Shown here one piece after another: positions 38,567-47,900 of a DNA stretch of 64,000 bases. The first letter of the stretch is position 1; every line of letters begins with the position of its first letter. The position numbers and the translations under genes are program-made. This DNA comes from Methylocystis iwaonis (GTDB taxonomy: Bacteria > Pseudomonadota > Alphaproteobacteria > Rhizobiales > Beijerinckiaceae), in the NCBI RefSeq assembly GCF_027925385.1, contig NZ_AP027142.1, positions 3,248,501-3,312,500 on the forward strand, in the 5' to 3' direction. The notes beneath the pieces were generated by a model, which did no database searches, was not told the DNA's origin, and was given only the letters and a program-made list of their open reading frames with translations.

Positions 38567-38970
38567 CGCCGATTCACAAAGAAGACAAGACATTCCCGGT
38601 TGGACTTTGCCCCCGCCGGGAATGGCGAACTCTAATGCGAGCTGTTCAAGCAGACCGAGGATAAGGCGCCTCGTGAGGCGCCCGACACGCTTTTTCAAGC
38701 AAAATTCTCCTGGAGTAAAAATCACTCGACAAAAGCAGCTCTCCACTGCGCCGCATGCGTAGAGCGCGTCGACGAAAGCCATTCTCGCTCCAAATCAGGG
38801 ATGCGAGCCCCCGCCTCTGAATCAGACTATTTCCGTTTGGCAACGCGCATCAGCGCCTGTCATTCCCGACGGGCCGGAGGCCCGATCAGGAAGGCAGAGC
38901 CACAAAAGCGCTGCTTTGCAGTGGATTCCCGATCGCTCGCTATGCGAGCGTCAGGAATGACGCCGACCAA
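38567..38970. other. Gap between adhesin stop and IS21 with repeat copies E1/E2
   Basis: This 404-bp region holds two pieces of the dispersed repeat (38591-38650 and 38856-38976) and about 200 bp of sequence with no gene I can support. Before the IS insertion it would have been the spacer between the adhesin and tolC genes. Confidence 0.5.
38591..38650. repeat. Dispersed palindromic repeat, copy E1
   Basis: CATTCCCGGTTGGACTTTGC, CCGCCGGGAATGGCGAAC and the tail AATGCGAGCTGTTCAAGC match the right half of copy A (7905-7975). Confidence 0.6.
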
Positions 38971-38976
38971 TCAGAC
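38856..38976. repeat. Dispersed palindromic repeat, copy E2, at the adhesin stop codon
   Basis: CATTCCCGACGGGCCGGAGG, GCAGAGCCACAAAAGCGCTG and GATTCCCGATCGCTCGC, then GCGAGCGTCAGGAATGACG and CGACCAATCAGAC, match copy C. The element runs into the adhesin's TGA (38971-38973). Confidence 0.65.
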
Positions 38977-41900
38977 AACCACTATCCCTTGCTGAATCCA
39001 GACATCGCCGAACGTATGAGCCGCATCGAGAGCGCTGCTGTGATAAACATCGAAGGTCACGGAACCGACTGTCTGCGTATTCGTAACCGACCACGCGCCG
39101 CCGCCATCGATGAGGTTCACAGTCGACCCTGCGCTGCCCGTGATCTCGATATGCCCGAGCGCCGACGCCGCTTCGGGTTCGTTCAACACATCGGAAAGGC
39201 GGATATCGAGCTCATTGCCGCCGGTCCCCAAATCGAACTTCTCGAAGCCCTGGACCCTGTCGCCATAATCGCCGAGGTTCAGAACCAGACCAGACCCATC
39301 CAGCGCCAGAGTATCGATCCCCTGGCCGCCATCGACGCGCGTGAAGTTGAGGCCGACAAGATGGATCGCGTCGCTTCCCTGCCCGCCATAAGCCACGTCG
39401 TGCAAGGCGCTGGTTGCAGTCGTGCCGGTCGTGTCCGTGCCGATGCCGAGTATCGTATCATTGCCCAGACCGCCGCTGATCCGATCGACGCCGTCAACGA
39501 TCGGAGCGGCCCCGATCGTCGTGCCTGCGGCAACCAGCGTGTCGTTCCCGACAGTGAAGGATTGGGTGAGTTCGCTGGTCGAACCCAGGAAGCTGTAGAA
39601 GCCGCCGGCGCCCGTATTGATCCCCCAGGCACCGATGGCAAAGTCGCTTATGCCGTCGCCGTTCCAATCGCCCACGGCCGTGCTGACGCCCAGGAGAGAC
39701 CCCGCGCCCAAATCGTCGAGCCTTACGGCGGTCCCGCCGGAGACCATTGCCTCAAGGTTGCCGCTTACAAAACCCCCGCCGCCGTCGCCATAGACCACAT
39801 ATACGCTGCCGCTGTCGGTCCCGCCCGCGTCGATCCCTGGCGCGCCGATCAGGAAATCATCGACGCCATCGCCATTGATGTCGCCGGCGCCGCGAATATC
39901 GAAACCCAGCCAGCCGTTTGTTGCGTTGGTCGACAGGCTGCTGGTCAGCGTGAAGCCGTTGGCGCCGCTCGCCGCGGTTGCAATCGACCCGGAGGCCCAT
40001 CCCGATTGACTGCCGTAGAGCACGTAAACGCGCCCGGGCGCGAAACCATCCTCCAACGCATCGCCCCATTCGGGCGAGCCAATCGCAAAATCCCCAAAGC
40101 CGTCGCCATTGATGTCGCCCAATGCGGCGATCGTATTTCCTTCGCCCGAGCGCCACGCGTCAGCCGAACCGTTATTCCCATAGTCCAATTGAGCGCCGCC
40201 GAGGTCTTCTCCGACCTGAGAGCCATAGAGACGAATGGCCTGCCCCGCAGAAAGCAGAGAAGTTATGTTCACGTCAGACGCGAGACCGCCCTGCTGCCCA
40301 AAAACGAGATAGGCAGCGCCCGAGTTGAGCGCAGTTGCGTCGCCGAGCCGCGGATCGGTGACGACAAAATCGAGAATGCCGTCGCCGTTCACATCTCCCA
40401 CATTCTCGACCTTGCCGCCGAAATGCGCCGCGGCAGCGTCATTCGTCCCAATCGTGGTCTGGGCGCCCGCTCCCAATTGGGTGTTGGTCACGGAGTCGTA
40501 TAGACCGTTTGCGTTCCCATATAGATTCGTCCAGACCGCCGGCCCAGTGCCCGAATGACCATAGAGCACGTGCAAGGCGCCGGCGGCTAAAGCGCCGGCG
40601 GGCGACGACTCGGCCGAGTAACCGCTGGGATCGCTCAAAAGCAGATCCGCATAGCCATCGTTGTTCAAGTCCGTGCTGCCGCCCGCGGCCCCAAACAAAA
40701 CGGAGCCCGTAACGCCGTGAATTGCGAACCCGTCGCTCGTCGCGGTTGTATCCATCGAGCCAAGGCTGATCGTCCCCGTGGCCGCCGCGCGTCCCCAGAT
40801 GACAAAGGCGCCGTCGTTCAGCACAGATGTCACGAGAAGGTCGCTAAATCCGTCGCCGTTCAGGTCGCCGACGCCTTGCACTTGCAAGCCCTGAATGTCT
40901 TGGTCCCCGGAAACGCCCTGGCCAGTGATATGCAGCGCCTTCGACGCCGGTAGGCTATCGGCGTCGTTGGTCGACGGCAAACCGTTGGCCGAGCCATAGA
41001 TCAGGTACAGTTCGGACGCCCCTCCGACCGCGTCGCCATAGTGGTCGTGCGGCCCCGAAACCGCATAGTCCATGTATCCGTCGCCGTTGAAGTCCCCCGC
41101 CGCGCTCGCCGCAAAGCCGAGACCGTCGTGAGACTGCACTGAATAACCCGCGTTCGCGGTCGTAAACGTCCCGGTCGAAACTGTGAGCAAGCTTCCGGAA
41201 GTGCTCGAGCTATCGAAATAGCCCACCTTTGCATTTCCGGCGGGGTCGGTCATTTCAACTTTCAAATTATAGACCGCGTCCGGAAGAGACGGCAGCGTGA
41301 GGCTGAGCATCGCCGAGGAGCCGGCAAACGCTGCGCTGAAATTATCGTTGCTGACCAGCACTCGCTCGCCCGCGTCAATCGCATTGTTGTTATTCGCGTC
41401 GTCCCACAAATTGAGGGTTGTATGCCCTGCTTCAATCGAGGCGGCGTCGGCCGCGTTGACGCCGCTGACATATACTGTGACTGTCGGCGTCGAGAGGGCG
41501 GTGATGTTGTCGGTGGTGCTCGGGCCAGTGTCGCTCGCACTGGCAAGGTCGATCAGCAGCGTGCCCGAGGGCGCCGTCGTATCGACCGCCACGGCGAACG
41601 GAGACGACGCCGTCCCCTCATTGCCCGCGGCGTCGGCGACCACCGCCGTATAGCTGTGCGTCCCTTCCGAGAGGCCGGAAAGCGCCAGCGTCCAACTTGT
41701 CCCCGAGACGCTCGCCGTCCCAATGAGCGTCGCGCCTTCGTAGACCCGAAGCTCCTCGCCCGCCGCAAGCGGCGCGGACAGAGTCCCGTTCAGGACCGGC
41801 GACGAATCGTCCGTCGCCGTCCCGCTGAGGTAGTTCCCCTGCTGCGTCCCGACGTTGTCGCTGAAGCTGGCGATGACAGTGGTGGTCGCCGGCGCCGTCG

Positions 41901-44900
41901 TATCCACCCCCACAGCGAAGGGAGACGAGGCCGTCCCTTCATTGCCGGCCGTGTCGGCGACGACCGCCGTGTAGCTGTGCGTCCCTTCCGAGAGCCCGGA
42001 GAGCGCCAGCGTCCAGCCTGTCCCCGAGACGCTCGCCGTCCCGATGAGCGTCGCGCCTTCGTAGACCCGCACTTCCTCGCCCGACGCCAGCGGCGCCGAC
42101 AGCGTTCCGTTCAGAACCGGCGACGAATCGTCCGTCGCCGTCCCGCTGAGGTAGTTCCCTTGGTGCGCGCCGACGTTGTCCGTGAAGCTGGCGATGACAG
42201 TGGTGGTCGCCGGCGCCGTCGCATCGACCGCCACAGCGAAGGCAGACGACGCCGTCCCCTCATTGCCCGCCGCGTCCGCCACGACCGCCGTGTAGCTGTG
42301 CGTCCCTTCCGCAAGCCCGGAGAGCGCCAGACTCCAACTCGTCCCCGAGACGCTCGCCGTCCCGACCAGCGTCGCGCCTTCGTAGACCCGCACTTCCTCG
42401 CCCGCCGCAAGCGGCGCCGAGAGCGTTCCATTCAGAACCGGAGACGCGTCGTCCGTCGCCGTCCCGCTGGCGTAGTTCCCCTGCTGCGTCCCGATGTTGT
42501 CCGTGAAGCTGGCGATGTTGGCGGCGACAGTCGGCGCCGTCGTATCCACCGCCACAGCGAAGGGAGACGAGGCCGTCCCCTCGTTGCCGGCGGCGTCCGC
42601 CACCACCGCCGTGTAGCTGTGCATTCCTTCCGAAAGCCCGGAGAGCGCCAGAGTCCAGCCTGTCCCCGAGACGCTCGCCGTCCCAATGAGCGTCGCGCCT
42701 TCGTAGACACGCAACTCCTCGCCCGCCGCAAGCGGCGTCGACAGCGTTCCATTTAGAACCGGCGACGAATCGTCCGTCGCCGTCCCGCTGAGGTAGTTCC
42801 CCTGCTGCGTCCCGACATTGTCCGTGAAGCTGGCGATGTTGGCGGCGACAGTCGGCGCCGTCGTATCCACCGCCACAGCGAAGGGCGACGACGCCGTCCC
42901 CTCATTGCCGGCTGCGTCCGCCACCACCGCCGTGTAGTTGTGCGTTCCCTCCGAGAGCCCGGAAAGCGCCAGCGTCCAGCCCGTCCCCGAGACGCTCGCC
43001 GTTCCGATCAGCGTCGCGCCTTCGTAAACCCGCAGCTCCTCGCCCGCCGCCAGCGGCGCCGACAGCGTTCCGTTCAGGACCGGCGACGCATCGTCCGTCG
43101 CCGTCCCGCTGAGGTAGTTCCCCTGCTGCGTCCCGACATTGTCGGTGAAGCTGGCGATGTTGGTGGCGACAGTCGGCGCCGTCGTATCCACCGCCACAGC
43201 GAAGGGAGACGAGGCCGTCCCTTCATTGCCGGCGGCGTCCGCCACCACCGCCGTATAGCTGTGCGTCCCCTCCGCAAGCCCGGAGAGCGCCAGAGTCCAA
43301 CTCGTCCCCGAGACGCTCGCCGTCCCGACCAGCGTCGCGCCTTCGTAGACGCGCACTTCCTCGCCCGACGCCAGCGGCGCCGACAGCGTTCCGTTCAGAA
43401 CCGGCGACGAATCGTCCGTCGCCGTCCCGCTGGGGTAGCTCCCCTGATTCGTCCCGACATTGTCCGTGAAACTGGCGATGTTGGTGGCGACAGTCGGCGC
43501 TGTGGTATCGACCGCCACAGCGAAGGCAGACGACGCCGTCCCCTCATTGCCCGCCGCGTCCGCCACGACCGCCGTGTAGCTGTGCGTCCCTTCCGAGAGC
43601 CCGGAGAGCGCCAGAGTCCAGCCCGTCCCCGAGACGCTCGCCGTCCCAATGAGCGTCGCCCCTTCGTAGACCCGCACTTCCTCGCCCGACGCCAGCGGCG
43701 CCGACAGCGTTCCGTTCAGAACCGGCGACGAATCGTCCGTCGCCGTCCCGCTGGGGTAGCTCCCCTGATTCGTCCCGACATTGTCCGTGAAACTGGCGAT
43801 GTTGGTGGCGACAGTCGGCGCTGTGGTATCGACCGCCACAGCGAAGGCAGACGACGCCGTCCCCTCATTGCCCGCCGCGTCCGCCACGACCGCCGTGTAG
43901 CTGTGCGTCCCTTCCGAGAGCCCGGAGAGCGCCAGCGTCCAGCTCGTCCCCGAGACGTTCGCCGTCCCAATGAGCGTCGCGCCTTCGTAGACCCGCACTT
44001 CCTCGCCCGACGCCAGCGGCGCCGAGAGCGTTCCATTCAGCACCGGCGACGCATCGTCCGTCGCCGTTCCGCTGGCGTAGTTCCCCTGCTGTGTCCCGAT
44101 ATTGTCCGTGAAGCTGGCGATGACGGCGGCGACAGTCGGCGCCGTCGTATCCACCGCCACAGCGAAGGGCGACGACGCCGTCCCCTCATTGCCGGCTGCG
44201 TCCGCCACCACCGCCGTGTAGTTGTGCGTTCCCTCCGAGAGCCCGGAAAGCGCCAGCGTCCAGCCCGTCCCCGAGACGCTCGCCGTTCCGATCAGCGTCG
44301 CGCCTTCGTAAACCCGCAGCTCCTCGCCCGCCGCCAGCGGCGCCGACAGCGTTCCGTTCAGGACCGGCGACGCATCGTCCGTCGCCGTCCCGCTGAGGTA
44401 GTTCCCCTGCTGCGTCCCGACATTGTCGGTGAAGCTGGCGATGTTGGTGGCGACAGTCGGCGCCGTCGTATCCACCGCCACAGCGAAGGGAGACGAGGCC
44501 GTCCCTTCATTGCCGGCGGCGTCCGCCACCACCGCCGTATAGCTGTGCGTCCCCTCCGCAAGCCCGGAGAGCGCCAGAGTCCAACTCGTCCCCGAGACGC
44601 TCGCCGTCCCGACCAGCGTCGCGCCTTCGTAGACGCGCACTTCCTCGCCCGACGCCAGCGGCGCCGACAGCGTTCCGTTCAGAACCGGCGACGAATCGTC
44701 CGTCGCCGTCCCGCTGGGGTAGCTCCCCTGATTCGTCCCGACATTGTCCGTGAAACTGGCGATGTTGGTGGCGACAGTCGGCGCTGTGGTATCGACCGCC
44801 ACAGCGAAGGCAGACGACGCCGTCCCCTCATTGCCCGCCGCGTCCGCCACGACCGCCGTGTAGCTGTGCGTCCCTTCCGAGAGCCCGGAGAGCGCCAGCG

Positions 44901-47900
44901 TCCAGCTCGTCCCCGAGACGTTCGCCGTCCCAATGAGCGTCGCGCCTTCGTAGACCCGCACTTCCTCGCCCGACGCCAGCGGCGCCGACAGCGTTCCGTT
45001 CAGAACCGGCGACGAATCGTCCGTCGCCGTCCCGCTGAGGTAGTTCCCTTGGTGCGCGCCGACATTGTCCGTGAAGCTGGCGATGACAGTGGTGGTCGCC
45101 GGCGCCGTCGCATCGACCGCCACAGCGAAGGCAGACGACGCCGTCCCCTCATTGCCGGCGGCGTCCGCCACCACCGCCGTGTAGTTGTGCGTCCCTTCCG
45201 AGAGCCCGGAGAGCGCCAGCGTCCAGCCCGTCCCCGAGACGCTCGCCGTCCCGACCAGCGTCGCGCCTTCGTAGACGCGCACTTCCTCGCCCGCCGCAAG
45301 CGGCGTCGACAGCATTCCATTTAGAACCGGCGACGAATCGTCCGTCGCCGTCCCGCTGAGGTAGTTCCCCTGCTGCGTCCCGACATTGTCCGTGAAGCTG
45401 GCGATGTTGGCGGCGACAGTCGGCGCCGTCGTATCCACCGCCACAGCGAAGGGCGACGACGCCGTCCCCTCATTGCCGGCTGCGTCCGCCACCACCGCCG
45501 TATAGCTGTGCGTCCCTTCCGAGAGCCCGGAGAGCGCCAGCGTCCAGCCCGTCCCCGAGACGCTCGCCGTCCCGACCAGCGTCGCGCCTTCGTAAACCCG
45601 CAGCTCCTCGCCCGCCGCCAGCGGCGCCGACAGCGTTCCGTTCAGGACCGGCGACGCATCGTCCGTCGCCGTCCCGCTGAGGTAGTTCCCCTGCTGCGTC
45701 CCGACATTGTCGGTGAAGCTGGCGATGTTGGTGGCGACAGTCGGCGCCGTCGTATCCACCGCCACAGCGAAGGGAGACGAGGCCGTCCCTTCATTGCCGG
45801 CGGCGTCCGCCACCACCGCCGTATAGCTGTGCGTCCCCTCCGCAAGCCCGGAGAGCGCCAGAGTCCAACTCGTCCCCGAGACGCTCGCCGTCCCGACCAG
45901 CGTCGCGCCTTCGTAGACGCGCACTTCCTCGCCCGACGCCAGCGGCGCCGAGAGCGTTCCATTCAGAACCGGAGACGCGTCGTCCGTCGCCGTCCCGCTG
46001 AGGTAGTTCCCCTGCTGCGTCCCGATGTTGTCCGTGAAGCTGGCGATGTTGGTGGCGACAGTCGGCGCCGTCGTATCCACCGCCACAGCGAAGGCCGCCG
46101 ACGCGGTCCCCTCATTGCCGGCCGCGTCCGCCACCACCGCCGTATAGCTGTGCGTCCCTTCCGCAAGCCCGGAGAGCGCCAGACTCCAACTCGTCCCCGA
46201 GACGCTCGCCGTCCCGACCAGCGTCGCGCCTTCGTAGACCCGCACTTCCTCGCCCGCCGCAAGCGGCGCCGACAGCGTTCCGTTCAGAACAGGCGATGAA
46301 TCGTCCGTGCTCGTCGCGCTGGGGTAATCGCCCTGGTGCGCGCCGACGTTGTCCGTGAAACTGGCGATGACAGTGGTGGCCGCCGGCGCTGTGGTATCGA
46401 CCGCCACAGCGAAGGCAGACGACGCCGTCCCCTCATTGCCCGCCGCGTCCGCCACGACCGCCGTGTAGCTGTGCGTCCCTTCCGAGAGCCCGGAGAGCGC
46501 CAGCGTCCAGCCTGTCCCCGAGACGCTCGCCGTCCCAATGAGCGTCGCGCCTTCGTAGACCCGCAACTCCTCGCCCGCCGCCAGCGGCGCCGACAGCGTT
46601 CCGTTCAGGACCGGCGACGCGTCGTCCGTCGCCGTTCCGCTGGCGTAGTTCCCCTGCTGTGTCCCGATATTGTCCGTGAAGCTGGCGATGACGGCGGTGG
46701 TCGCCGGCGCCGTCGTATCGACCGCCACAGCGAAGGCCGCCGACGCCGTCCCCTCATTGCCCGCGGCGTCCGCCACGACCGCCGTGTAGCTGTGCGTTCC
46801 CTCTGAGAGGCCGGAGAGCGCCAGCGTCCAGCTCGTCCCCGAGACGCTCGCCGTCCCGACCAGCGTCGCGCCTTCGTAGACCCGCACTTCCTCGCCCGGC
46901 GCCAGCGGCGCCGACAGCGTTCCGTTCAGAACAGGCGATGAATCGTCCGTGCTCGTCGCGCTGGGGTAATCGCCCTGGTGCGCGCCGACATTGTCCGTGA
47001 AACTGGCGATGTTGGTGGCGACAGTCGGCGCTGTGGTATCGACCGCCACAGCGAAGGCAGACGACGCCGTCCCCTCAATGCCCGCCGCGTCCGCCACGAC
47101 CGCCGTGTAGCTGTGCGTCCCTTCCGAGAGCCCGGAGAGCGCCAGCGTCCAGCCTGTCCCCGAGACGCTCGCCGTCCCGATGAGCGTCGCGCCTTCGTAG
47201 ACCCGCACTTCCTCGCCCGACGCCAGCGGCGCCGACAGCGTTCCGTTCAGAACCGGCGACGAATCGTCCGTCGCCGTCCCGCTGAGGTAGTTCCCTTGGT
47301 GCGCGCCGACGTTGTCCGTGAAGCTGGCGATGACAGTGGTGGTCGCCGGCGCCGTCGCATCGACCGCCACAGCGAAGGCAGACGACGCCGTCCCCTCATT
47401 GCCCGCCGCGTCCGCCACCACCGCCGTATAGCTGTGCGTCCCTTCCGCAAGCCCGGAGAGCGCCAGACTCCAACTCGTCCCCGAGACGCTCGCCGTCCCG
47501 ACCAGCGTCGCGCCTTCGTAGACCCGCACTTCCTCGCCCGCCGCAAGCGGCGCCGAGAGCGTTCCATTCAGAACCGGAGACGCGTCGTCCGTCGCCGTCC
47601 CGCTGGCGTAGTTCCCCTGCTGCGTCCCGATGTTGTCCGTGAAGCTGGCGATGTTGGCGGCGACAGTCGGCGCCGTCGTATCCACCGCCACAGCGAAGGG
47701 AGACGAGGCCGTCCCCTCGTTGCCGGCGGCGTCCGCCACCACCGCCGTATAGCTGTGCGTCCCTTCCGCAAGCCCGGAGAGCGCCAGACTCCAACTCGTC
47801 CCCGAGACGCTCGCCGTCCCGACCAGCGTCGCGCCTTCGTAGACCCGCACTTCCTCGCCCGCCGCAAGCGGCGCCGACAGCGTTCCGTTCAGAACAGGCG

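Noticed and set aside
42940..45324. 794-codon open frame on the + strand inside the adhesin repeats
   Set aside because: Product is a low-complexity Arg/Pro-rich repeat (RRRIHRHSEGRR type) created by the antisense frame of the 321-bp GC-rich units. The minus-strand frame is a coherent secreted adhesin.
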